Position numbers and translations under genes: made by a program. Positions 26,797-35,467 of a stretch of 64,000 nt of DNA are shown piece by piece; position 1 is the first letter of the stretch, and every line of letters starts with the position of its first letter. This DNA comes from Trichocoleus desertorum NBK24 (lineage in GTDB: Bacteria > Cyanobacteriota > Cyanobacteriia > FACHB-46): the NCBI RefSeq assembly GCF_030409055.1, contig NZ_CP116619.1:1645628-1709627 (forward strand). The letters are read 5' to 3'. The notes under the pieces were generated by a model that had not been told where the DNA came from, searched no databases, and saw only the letters and a list, made by a program, of their open reading frames with translations.

Positions 26797-28578
26797 TCAG
26801 GTTGCAGAAGAGCGGGTATAAAGACGGACAGTCAAATCATCCAAAAGCATCGTGCCTGTTAAGTGCTGAGTTTGGGTTTGGCGGTACTGTTGATCCAGCA
26901 CTTTTTGTACTTGCTGTTTTTCAGCCTCAGTGGTGCTAGGAGACCACACGGGTTTGGCGCTCTCTAACCAAAGCACGCGATCGTATAAAACTGGGATCGA
27001 GGCCAAACAGTTAGATGCTAAGCGAGACGTTGAAAATTCCTTACAGCTTTTCTCTGAAGTGCTTTGTCCCTCCAAAACCTTTTCTAGCGATAGTGCTAAA
27101 TCGCTGCTCTTTATGGCTAGTAGCGTTACAGGAGCCTCTGGAGGGACGTAGTATGCCAAACGCATTACATGTCCCCATGCCTGAGAGTTCATCACAATTA
27201 AAGTAGATGTTGGATTGCTAGCAACTGCCTGAGGTGTAGCGGTGACAATCTCTGATAGCTCATGGAACATCGAGCGCGGCCTGAGGGTAAAGTCACCAGT
27301 ACTAATACCGATGTATAAGAGCAAAACAACCGCAGCTACTGGTTGACGCCAGCTTATAGATACCTGCTCCAAGCACACTGTCAGCAGCAGTAAACATCCG
27401 GGCAGGATGACGATCATACTTCTTCCCCAACCGAAGCCCAAAGTAAACTTGCCTGCGGCAACGTCCAAACTTAAGGCTAGCAACAAGGGGAAAATTCCCA
27501 AAATCAAAGCGACTCCCAGGGGTCGCCTTTCACTCTGCTTCCAAAGCGTGGTCACTGCAACCAACAGGAAACTGATCACCACCACACCCGCAGTTGTGAT
27601 GATGTTTTGCGGCAAACTGGTAACCCAATCCCCTAAAAGTAAATGCGTCCCCAAAGTATTGGCTACGTCTCCTAAATGAGCGATCGCTGCTCCCAAAAAT
27701 CCAGATGGAGCATCAAAACGCCCTAAGTCAGCGTTCCGCAGTTGCTGTCTAGTCCCCCACAGCACCCAAGGAACAGTTAACAACACACTCAATCCAAAAC
27801 GCAGCCCATGATGCCACCATCGCCGCCAATCTAGATAAAGCACCACTACTGCCAAAGATATTACCCAGTAGGCAAAAAGATAAAACGTCATCAGTCCAGA
27901 TGTTACTGAACCGATAAATATAAGATTCCAAAAGATAGGATTGAGCTTTTGGTCTTGGCGAGGTCGAACATCGTTAGCCTCTTGATGCTCAATGCCAATG
28001 ATCTCTAGTAGAGACCAAGCACTTAAAACTGCCCAGAGCACTAAAGAACCATACATCCGCACATTTAAGGAGTGAAAAAGGTAAAAGGGGTTAGTGGCTA
28101 GAAGCGCTGCCAGGAGGAGGCCACCGCGATTTCCTAACAACACTCGCCCTAAACCATAGGAACTGGCGATCGCTCCCACACTCAGCAAAGCACCCAGGCT
28201 TCGCACGGCTGCCACTCCATTGCCAAACAAACGCAGCCACAGATGTTGAGCCAGAAAGAACAGTGGAGGATGCGGTTCTCCGCCTGCCAGACCTTTCAGG
28301 AGGTTTGCCACTGTCTTCACAATGTCCTTGACTGTCGCTTCTGGTGGCAAATCTAATAGAAGACTGTATTGGGCTAAAACAACAGGTAACTCTTTTGGAC
28401 CACGATAAGCAGTTTTTTGTCCAGTTGACAAAAGCAGTGACAAAACCTCGTCGTACCAAAACTCGCGGCTACCTAAGTTAAGCAAGCGGAGCAAAACACC
28501 GATCGCGATCGCCAGGATCAGCAGAGTTTCTAGGGAAACAACAAACTTAAATCCAAGGACTTTAAAGTGCTTATACAT
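26797..28578 (-). CDS. GT39-like membrane glycosyltransferase
   Basis: A 593-residue polytopic protein of the same kind as the 23.6-25.4 kb gene: the first helix is followed by REFWYDEVLSLLLSTGQ (the acidic GT-C motif), then EPHPPLFFLAQHLWLRLFGNG and many membrane segments, with a soluble C-terminal domain. It lies between a GT-C-like gene (13 bases upstream) and the GT2-GtrA gene (10 bases downstream), a tight operon. The sugar and acceptor are unknown. Confidence 0.8.
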   Translation of the reverse strand: MYKHFKVLGFKFVVSLETLLILAIAIGVLLRLLNLGSREFWYDEVLSLLLSTGQKTAYRGPKELPVVLAQYSLLLDLPPEATVKDIVKTVANLLKGLAGGEPHPPLFFLAQHLWLRLFGNGVAAVRSLGALLSVGAIASSYGLGRVLLGNRGGLLLAALLATNPFYLFHSLNVRMYGSLVLWAVLSAWSLLEIIGIEHQEANDVRPRQDQKLNPIFWNLIFIGSVTSGLMTFYLFAYWVISLAVVVLYLDWRRWWHHGLRFGLSVLLTVPWVLWGTRQQLRNADLGRFDAPSGFLGAAIAHLGDVANTLGTHLLLGDWVTSLPQNIITTAGVVVISFLLVAVTTLWKQSERRPLGVALILGIFPLLLALSLDVAAGKFTLGFGWGRSMIVILPGCLLLLTVCLEQVSISWRQPVAAVVLLLYIGISTGDFTLRPRSMFHELSEIVTATPQAVASNPTSTLIVMNSQAWGHVMRLAYYVPPEAPVTLLAIKSSDLALSLEKVLEGQSTSEKSCKEFSTSRLASNCLASIPVLYDRVLWLESAKPVWSPSTTEAEKQQVQKVLDQQYRQTQTQHLTGTMLLDDLTVRLYTRSSAT

Positions 28579-28591
28579 AAGCTTGGGCTAT

Positions 28592-30265
28592 CTATGCCTC
28601 ATTTCCAGCTTGGTTAGATAGAGCGTCTGAGGGTCTAGAACTCTGCATGATCGATACTTCATAGATGGGATACTTACCCAACTTACCCAAATCCGAGAAC
28701 TGTAGTGTAAATCCCTGATTTGCTTGCAGAAACTTTAAATTATCAGGGCTAGTTTGAGGGGTATTGCAATCACGATGGGGATAACAAACATACAAAAACT
28801 TTTTATATCCCTCAGACAACAGTGTTTCACCGAGACGCTTCACAGCTTCGTTATCTTCAGTTAAGAAAAAGGTTTTGTCAGGTAGAGAGGGAGAAAGGAT
28901 TTGAGCCACGTACTCATGAGACATCGCAATGATGGAGTTTGGTTGCGATCGCAATCCTGCTACTGCGGGTACGGTGAGCTGGTAACTACGAGCTAAATCG
29001 ACCGTTCCCAGAAAAGTATTGATATACAAGCCCACCAACCCAAATACAGCCAGCAGTCCCATGAATGCCAACTGCAAGTTTCGTTGATGAGTCTGCATTA
29101 ACGATTTCAGTTGCATCGCTACTAGCAAAGCAATCAGTGGAACTGTGATTAACAAGAAACGTGGTCCCCATTGTTTACCACCTGCACCGGCAGGCACAAT
29201 CAGAGGCACGGCTAGAACAAATAAAATGCTGATGAGCAAAATCACCTGCATTTTAGGAGTCAGTTTCGACTTACCTCCTAAAAAGGCCAGAAAGGTATAA
29301 ATTAGGGAAAAGAAAACAACTGGAAAATAGTAAGCAAGACTAAATAGCAACTGCTTAAGATTATCTAATGCCGTTCGCAAGCGTTGGCTCAAAGTGAATT
29401 CTTCAACGATTTGAACAGAATGAATTCCCAAAGGATGCTGATAAACCAGCAGATTGATCCCAAAAAATATTGCCACTGACAGCATCATACTAATCGCGAT
29501 CGCGATCGCCTTCTGCCCAACAAAACTAAATTCTTTTAATGGTTTGGTTTGAGTGACAGCTAGCCACACAAGCATGATCCCAACCAGGCATAAAAACTCT
29601 GGTCTAAACCATACAGATAAGCCAATCAATCCTCCACTGAAAATTGCATCTCTAGTAGAGAGACCCTTAACAGGAGGAACGAGCGCTAAAGCTAAACCGT
29701 GAAACGCTAAAGCCACAGCCAATGTATGCTCCCAATACATCGCACTATACAAGGACAAGGGAGCTGTAAAGATCAGGACGACTAGAGCGATCGAAGTCCT
29801 AATCGTACCTAGCTTCAAGCGTTGGCAGGCTGAGTAAAAACTAAACCAAAGTGCCCAAGTAGAAACTAAAGGAACGACATAGAGCCCTCTAAAGCCCAAC
29901 AGAGCATGAAAAGGAGCAGTTACCAGCGGGAAGGTAAAAGGGAAGGTAACGAAGTAACGGTTCTCTACGTTGTAGACAAAGGGAGGCCGAAAGGGATATA
30001 GCCCAATGTCCCATAGGCTTTGTATCCAGGTATTTACAGGTAGCCGCAGATCAAAGTGAAAGCTTCCAGCACTAAATTGTTGCGCCAACAAAGCTTTCAA
30101 CCCACCATCACCACTGTAAAAAACATCATTTGGCACCAAAGTTTGCAAGCACAAAGAAAATAGAATGCCAACAAAAATGACGATGAGCGGAATACTAAAT
30201 CGTGGAGCTTTTCTGGTTTCCTTGCCTAAGAATTCTTTAGCCCTAAGGTCTGATTTTGATATCAA
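28592..30265 (-). CDS. GT-C-like integral membrane protein
   Basis: First gene of the minus-strand operon, 557 residues, about eleven membrane segments. After the first helix it reads PNDVFYSGDGGLKALLAQQF, a loop with Asp residues in the position of the GT-C catalytic motif, and NVENRYFVTFPFTFPLVTAPFHALLGF. I infer a glycosyltransferase-like role from topology and context; the exact family is not certain. A soluble C-terminal part (VKRLGETLLSEGYKKFLYVCYPHRDC) follows. Confidence 0.6.
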   Translation of the reverse strand: MISKSDLRAKEFLGKETRKAPRFSIPLIVIFVGILFSLCLQTLVPNDVFYSGDGGLKALLAQQFSAGSFHFDLRLPVNTWIQSLWDIGLYPFRPPFVYNVENRYFVTFPFTFPLVTAPFHALLGFRGLYVVPLVSTWALWFSFYSACQRLKLGTIRTSIALVVLIFTAPLSLYSAMYWEHTLAVALAFHGLALALVPPVKGLSTRDAIFSGGLIGLSVWFRPEFLCLVGIMLVWLAVTQTKPLKEFSFVGQKAIAIAISMMLSVAIFFGINLLVYQHPLGIHSVQIVEEFTLSQRLRTALDNLKQLLFSLAYYFPVVFFSLIYTFLAFLGGKSKLTPKMQVILLISILFVLAVPLIVPAGAGGKQWGPRFLLITVPLIALLVAMQLKSLMQTHQRNLQLAFMGLLAVFGLVGLYINTFLGTVDLARSYQLTVPAVAGLRSQPNSIIAMSHEYVAQILSPSLPDKTFFLTEDNEAVKRLGETLLSEGYKKFLYVCYPHRDCNTPQTSPDNLKFLQANQGFTLQFSDLGKLGKYPIYEVSIMQSSRPSDALSNQAGNEA

Positions 30266-30899
30266 CTCAAAACCTCACTTTTTCTACTGTTTTTCTGAGC
30301 AGATCTGACGTATCGCTTAGATATAAATTGTTTCAGCCAATGACTCCGGAAAAACTGGTCACAGCTTTGTCAAACCAGTAAATGTACACATGGCTTGAAT
30401 TCCATCCAACTTAACTTGTCAACTAACACTTCTTTTGACAAATCCTCAAATCAAAAAATTCAGCAAATTCACTATCATCTTGACTGTAGAAGGTAAAGCC
30501 TTTATCCACATTTTTATGCTTCTCCAGATTGTCTCTGCACAAAAATGGGCTTTAGAGAAGCTTTATCGTCTAGCCCAGACTGTCAGCATTTTTACTGGCC
30601 TCTCGACTATCCCCTCGAAATAAGACTGAAGTTTACGAATGAATGCTTGAGCTGATTTGCAGTCAAAGCTCCTAGTGACGACCAAAATGAAACTTTTAGC
30701 AGGTAGATCAGGGCTGAATCAGGCGATCGCGGGACTGAGAATATGCCAATCCCTAACAATCAAGCTTTTTCATTAAGAAGTATTTCCGTAATTACCGAGA
30801 CTTCGCTACTTACTCTGAGCATCTATTTAGCAGAGCTAGCTGTATTTTGGACAACAGAATTCCGTAGCTATACTGAAACTTCACAATTCACTCAAGCGA

Positions 30900-30922
30900 A
30901 GCCTCAGTGATCTACTGAGGCT
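30900..30922. repeat. 8-bp perfect hairpin in the divergent spacer
   Basis: AGCCTCAG-TGATCTA-CTGAGGCT. No T run follows on either side, so it is not a simple terminator. It could be an operator, an RNA element or a remnant repeat. Confidence 0.4.
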
Positions 30923-30969
30923 AAGTCATCCTAAAACCAACACTTTGAGGGATTCTCCTAGGAAAAATA

Positions 30970-31002
30970 TCACTCTTTGGAGGAGTGACTAGATTTTTTT
31001 TT
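30970..31002 (+). terminator. Terminator-like hairpin upstream of the FAAL gene
   Basis: TCACTC pairs with GAGTGA over a 7-base loop and, five bases later, a run of nine T begins (30994-31002). The stem is weak. If transcription of the FAAL operon starts upstream of it, this may be an attenuator; otherwise it could end a small RNA encoded in the spacer. Confidence 0.35.
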
Positions 31003-31216
31003 GATAAAAATGGGTCGAAAGACTAGTAATGCTCAAACCCAATATGCCAGACTCTGCACTTAAGTTCGGTATTCACTTACGGGGAACCACTTAGACGTTA
31101 TTTAACAAATAACGCTTAGATAAGTTTTTTAGCGAACAAAGCTTAAAATGCCAACTTTGGTCAGAGCATAACCGAGGAACTCCCTAGAGTTGGCTCTATC
31201 CTTGCGGAGTCTAGAG

Positions 31217-33049
31217 ATGCCCCAATGTCTTTCTCAACCCACTGTTGAGTTTTCTACATTAATCAAGTTGCTGCGTTGGCGATCGCAGCAGCAGCCTGAT
31301 CAGCAAGCTTATACGTTTTTGATTGATGGCAAGACAGAAGGCCCAGCACTAACCTACGCTGAATTGGATCGTCAGGCCCGATCAATTGGCGCTTTGCTGC
31401 AACAGCATCAAGCTCAGGGAGAGCGAGCCTTACTGCTATATCCACAAGGACTAGAAGTACTTGCGGCTTTTTGTGGGTGTCTCTATGCGGGCGTGATTGC
31501 GATTCCAGTGCCGCCACCTGATGGTAGTCGGCTAAAGCGCACCCTACCTCGTTTACGCGCGATCGTTAAGGATGCACAGGCTTCGATTGTACTGACCACC
31601 AGCCGCATTTTTGATATTTTGGCAAATGCGGGGTTGGAGTTTCCTGAGTTTCAAAGCATGCGTTGGATTGACACTGAGCAAGTTGATCTCAGCTTGGCAG
31701 ATCAGTGGCAAGACCCTGACGTTGACAGCAATACTCTTGCTTATCTGCAATATACTTCTGGCTCAACTTCCACACCCAAAGGGGTGATGATCAGCCATAA
31801 GAATTTAATGTTTCACTCGGCCTATCTGCAAAGGGCTTGTGGATATACCCCAGAGAGTGTGAGCGTCACTTGGATGCCCTACTTTCACGATTACGGCTTG
31901 GTGGAAGGGCTAACTCAACCGCTTTACAACGGTACCCCTTGCTATGTGATGTCACCGTTTGCTTTTATCAAGCAACCTGTCCGGTGGCTGCAAGCCATCT
32001 CTCGCTATGGTGCCACCCATAGCCAAGCTCCTAACTTTGCTTACGATCAGTGTGTCCGACGAGTTACTCCTACTCAACTAGAAACGCTGGATCTCAGGAC
32101 TTGGCAAGGAGCAGGCAACGCTGCCGAACCGATTAACCCCAGAGTGATGGAGAACTTCTACGAAAAGTTTGCTCCCTGCGGGTTTCAATGGCACGCCTTT
32201 GCCCCAGCATACGGGCTCGCTGAAGCAACCTTGCTAGTTTCCACCAGCCCTGTCAACACATCGCCTGTAATTTGTACGGTTGAGGCAGCAGCGATCGAGA
32301 AGAATCGCATTGTGATTGCACCGCCTAACCAACAAGAAGGATCCCGAACCATTGCTAGTTGTGGGCAGTTAGTCTGCGAAACTCAAGTGGCGATCGCCAA
32401 TCCTCAAACCCTAAATCGTTGTGCAGTAGATGAGGTGGGAGAAATCTGGGTATCAGACCCCGGTGTAGCTCAAGGATATTGGCAACGACCAGAGGACACT
32501 GCTACTACCTTCCAAGCTTACTTAAGTGATAGCGGTGAAGGCCCTTTTCTGCGCACCGGTGATTTAGGGTTCATCCTGGATGGGGAGTTATTTATCACGG
32601 GTCGAATCAAAGACTTGATCATTATCCGAGGCACCAACCACTATCCTCAGGATATTGAATGGACTGTTCAGGAAGTTCATCCAGCCTTGCGTCCCGACTA
32701 CGGTGCTGCGTTCTCGGTTGAGTTTGAAGGAGAAGAAAGGCTGATTGTGGTGCAAGAAGTAGAGCGACAAGCCCAAAACTTGGATGTAGATGAAGTTATT
32801 GCCGAAATTCGGCAGGCGATCGCTGAGCAACATGAGCTGCAAGTTTATGCAGTGGTTCTAGTAAAACCAGGCAATGTCCTCAAAACCTCCAGTGGCAAGA
32901 TTCAGCGTCAAGCTTGCCGATCTAGCTTCTTAGCTGGAGAACTAGAAGTTTTAGCAGACTGGAGCGAGAATCCGCAGATTCGGTCGAACTTCCGTCATTT
33001 ACAAGGAGATGTCAACTCTCTCCTACAACGCATACAACCCACCCACTAA
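31217..33049 (+). CDS. Fatty acyl-AMP ligase (FAAL)
   Basis: Activates a free fatty acid as acyl-adenylate and, unlike acyl-CoA ligases, hands it to an acyl carrier protein. Seen: ALTYAELDRQARSIGALL, the P-loop YTSGSTSTPKGVM, TWMPYFHDYGLVEGL, FAPAYGLAEATLLV, LRTGDLGFI, KDLIIIRGTNHYPQDIE and a C-terminal lysine motif LKTSSGKIQRQ. The pattern RLKRTLPRLRAIVKDAQASIVLTT is typical of FAALs. The ATG at 31217 has GCGGAG upstream and gives 610 residues; a TTG at 31190 with GAGGAA upstream would add nine. It opens the acyl-modification run with ACAD and ACP genes directly behind. Confidence 0.92.
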   Translation: MPQCLSQPTVEFSTLIKLLRWRSQQQPDQQAYTFLIDGKTEGPALTYAELDRQARSIGALLQQHQAQGERALLLYPQGLEVLAAFCGCLYAGVIAIPVPPPDGSRLKRTLPRLRAIVKDAQASIVLTTSRIFDILANAGLEFPEFQSMRWIDTEQVDLSLADQWQDPDVDSNTLAYLQYTSGSTSTPKGVMISHKNLMFHSAYLQRACGYTPESVSVTWMPYFHDYGLVEGLTQPLYNGTPCYVMSPFAFIKQPVRWLQAISRYGATHSQAPNFAYDQCVRRVTPTQLETLDLRTWQGAGNAAEPINPRVMENFYEKFAPCGFQWHAFAPAYGLAEATLLVSTSPVNTSPVICTVEAAAIEKNRIVIAPPNQQEGSRTIASCGQLVCETQVAIANPQTLNRCAVDEVGEIWVSDPGVAQGYWQRPEDTATTFQAYLSDSGEGPFLRTGDLGFILDGELFITGRIKDLIIIRGTNHYPQDIEWTVQEVHPALRPDYGAAFSVEFEGEERLIVVQEVERQAQNLDVDEVIAEIRQAIAEQHELQVYAVVLVKPGNVLKTSSGKIQRQACRSSFLAGELEVLADWSENPQIRSNFRHLQGDVNSLLQRIQPTH

Positions 33050-33111
33050 GGCTTACAGTCCTGCTGTAGTTGTACTGTCGATCATCTGGCGATCGCTCCA
33101 AGGAGAATGCA

Positions 33112-34920
33112 ATGCATCCACTCAAACAATACTGGGTCGCGGAAGCCCTTGAACGAGATTTAGGAGATCCCTTTAATCCAGATAGCCTGATGTCTTTTCA
33201 GCAGGTGGTAGAACTGGACGAGCAGGAGAATTTTCCTACAGATCTGCTTAATTGGCTCTATAACTGGAAGCTCAATCATTACTACATACCCACTGCATGT
33301 GGGGGTGAATTTACCTCCTTTGAGGAGTTCATCGCCTTCGTCCGGGTCATGTCTCGTCGAGATTTGACAACTGCTATCAGCTTCACCACGCTGTTTTGGT
33401 CTTATCTGGTTTGGATGGCAGGCACGGATGAACAGAAGCAACGGTTAGCCAGCTTCATCAAAGATCACAACGGTGCGATGTGTCTGGCTTATTCCGAAAG
33501 GGCACATGGCAGCGATTTGGTCGCTAGCGATGTGCAGGCAAGCAAAGTAACCGGAGGCTATCTCCTTAATGGAGAAAAGTGGCCGATTAATCGAGCGACG
33601 ATCTCCGGTGTTACCTTCGTCTTGGCTAAGACCGATGACTCAGGGGGAGCCCGCAGCTTATCCCTATTCATGGTGGAGAAAAGCCAACTTGATCCCAGCA
33701 CTTACTACAACCTGCCCAAGATCCTGACTCATGGCATTCGCGGTTCTGACATGAGCGGCATTGGATTTAAAGACTGCTTTGTCTCAGAGTCTAGCCGTAT
33801 CGGGGCAGAGGGAGCAGGTCTAGAATGGGCGCTTAAAGGATTCCAAATTACTCGCGCCCTTTGTGCCGCCTTTTCTCAGGGAGCCGCAGATACCGCTCTC
33901 AGAACTACCCTCAACTTTGCGCTGGGCCGTAAGCTCTACGGCAAGACTGTTTTTGACATGCCCCAACCTCGGCGAACTTTGGTTGACGCTTTCTTAGACA
34001 TTTTGATCTGCGATTGCGCCACCATTGGAGCTGCCAGAGGTTTCCATGTCATCCCTGAACAGTTCAGCGTTTGGTCGGCAGTGGTGAAATACTTTGTCAC
34101 GACCACGCTAGAGAACATGGTGACGAATGTTTCGGTGGTGCTGGGGGCTCGCTACTATATGCGCGACGCTCATGACTGGGGCATCTTCCAAAAAGTTGTG
34201 CGAGACAACGCCATCATCAGCGTGTTTGATGGTAGCACTGTAGTCAACTTACATGCCCTACTGCTGCAACTGCGACAACTGGCAAAACAGCGATCGCGCC
34301 AGAAGAATCGTAATCTGGAAGCTTTGCAAGCTCGTCTGGCAGCTTGTTTCTCCCTAGACCAATCAGTTCCCACATTTGACGGTCGCAAATTGGAGCTGTT
34401 TAGTCGCGGTGCAGATGATGTCTTACAAGGTCTGGAATTAGCGCTAGAAAAGCTGCGAAGCCTAGAAACAGATCCTAATCTCGATTCTGGCGTATTGCAA
34501 CAAATTGGTGGGTTCACTCATCTCCTTTTAGAAGAACTCAGCGCTCTAGATCAGAGCTTAGAGAACTCTACTTTTGAGTTTGGGCACGACCAATCGCCAG
34601 AGTTGTTTGACCTGGCTAAACAATATTGCACCTTACATGCCGCCGCAGCTTGTGTGCATACGTGGCTCCACAACCGCCATCATTTGGGTGCATTTTTTGC
34701 CAGGGGTGAATGGCTAGCGCTCTGCCTCAGAAAGCTGGCCCTCTCATTCCGCCCTGCTCACAGTCTTGCTTCTCGAATTAACGACGAAGCGATCGCTCAG
34801 GAGCTTCTACAGCTTCACATGGAGAACAAGCTCTTTTCCATCGTTCCTTTTCAATTAGCAACATCAAAAGTAAAAGAGGATCAAACTAATGCAACTTCAG
34901 AACTCCAGCTACAAGCCTAG
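33112..34920 (+). CDS. Acyl-CoA dehydrogenase-like flavoprotein, probably acting on acyl-ACP
   Basis: A 602-residue ACAD-family enzyme. The FAD/substrate region is present: MCLAYSERAHGSDLVASDVQA, YLLNGEKWPINRA, and GRKLYGKTVFDMPQPRRTLVDAFLD. In place of the usual (Y/F)EGTxE catalytic-base segment it reads ISVFDGSTVVNLHALLLQL, so the base residue may differ. A C-terminal helical extension of ~200 residues is larger than in housekeeping ACADs. Between a FAAL and an ACP it most likely introduces an alpha,beta double bond in the ACP-bound acyl chain, as TamT is proposed to do in tambjamine biosynthesis. The ATG at 33112 has AAGGAG upstream; the 33070 frame start is less likely. Confidence 0.85.
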   Translation: MHPLKQYWVAEALERDLGDPFNPDSLMSFQQVVELDEQENFPTDLLNWLYNWKLNHYYIPTACGGEFTSFEEFIAFVRVMSRRDLTTAISFTTLFWSYLVWMAGTDEQKQRLASFIKDHNGAMCLAYSERAHGSDLVASDVQASKVTGGYLLNGEKWPINRATISGVTFVLAKTDDSGGARSLSLFMVEKSQLDPSTYYNLPKILTHGIRGSDMSGIGFKDCFVSESSRIGAEGAGLEWALKGFQITRALCAAFSQGAADTALRTTLNFALGRKLYGKTVFDMPQPRRTLVDAFLDILICDCATIGAARGFHVIPEQFSVWSAVVKYFVTTTLENMVTNVSVVLGARYYMRDAHDWGIFQKVVRDNAIISVFDGSTVVNLHALLLQLRQLAKQRSRQKNRNLEALQARLAACFSLDQSVPTFDGRKLELFSRGADDVLQGLELALEKLRSLETDPNLDSGVLQQIGGFTHLLLEELSALDQSLENSTFEFGHDQSPELFDLAKQYCTLHAAAACVHTWLHNRHHLGAFFARGEWLALCLRKLALSFRPAHSLASRINDEAIAQELLQLHMENKLFSIVPFQLATSKVKEDQTNATSELQLQA

Positions 34921-35317
34921 CGAAGTTTCGAGCCCAATCGCTTTACGCGATCGAACCACAGAAACTTCTCCAGCAGAAGCAATTCAACAGTGGCTGGTCA
35001 GCCAATTGGCAAAGCAGTTATCCCTTGATCCCAACAACGTTAAGGTTCAAGAACCTCTCACTCGCTACGGCTTAGACTCTATTGATGCCGTAACTCTAGT
35101 AGGAGAGCTAGAAGATTGGCTGGATCTAGAACTCCCTTCTACTTTGTTGTGGGATTACCCCACTGTGGAGAAAGCAGCCACCTTCTTGGTGCAAGAGTTT
35201 GATATAGCCACGGCCCTGAACCAGGTCAAGACCGAGCCAATAGCCGCTGCTTCTCAGGAGAAAACAGAGAAATCTTCTGGTTGGGGTGGCCTGTGGAATC
35301 GGATTAGTGGTAGCTAA
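34889..35317 (+). CDS. Acyl carrier protein
   Basis: A 142-residue carrier protein with one phosphopantetheine-binding domain (about residues 30-108). The attachment serine is Ser64 in GLDSIDAVTL. Flanking tails are Ser-, Thr- and Glu-rich. The start codon lies inside the 3' end of the dehydrogenase gene (32-base overlap in another frame) with AGAGGA upstream, indicating coupled translation. It should receive the acyl group from the FAAL and present it to the dehydrogenase and, possibly, to the MBOAT acyltransferase that follows. Confidence 0.92.
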   Translation: MQLQNSSYKPSEVSSPIALRDRTTETSPAEAIQQWLVSQLAKQLSLDPNNVKVQEPLTRYGLDSIDAVTLVGELEDWLDLELPSTLLWDYPTVEKAATFLVQEFDIATALNQVKTEPIAAASQEKTEKSSGWGGLWNRISGS

Positions 35318-35467
35318 TTTGTCGCTTAAGAGCCTAATTTCATGGCTGACTCAAAGCAGTTGTGACTTTTAAGGCTCTCTCACAATCATGGTTCTACAGA
35401 GCAACCTACTGAATCAGCCTGGATAGGGGTTGAGAAGGGACACTTAAGCTTGGGGAGGATGGGTTAA

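Larger units (their letters stand above)
30266..31189. other. 0.9-kb divergent spacer between two envelope-glycan operons
   Basis: About 920 bases with no convincing gene. Any open frames are short, and they lack a ribosome site and family resemblance. Visible structure: an 8-bp hairpin AGCCTCAG/CTGAGGCT at 30900-30922, a terminator-like hairpin at 30970-31002, and a 7-bp inverted repeat GTTATTT-AAC-AAATAAC near 31097-31113. Long regulated promoters or a small RNA gene are plausible. Confidence 0.55.

Noticed and set aside
30435-30623. 62-codon open frame in the divergent spacer
   Set aside because: No ribosome site, no hydrophobic or domain pattern, and codon use unlike neighbours; a chance frame in AT-rich DNA.
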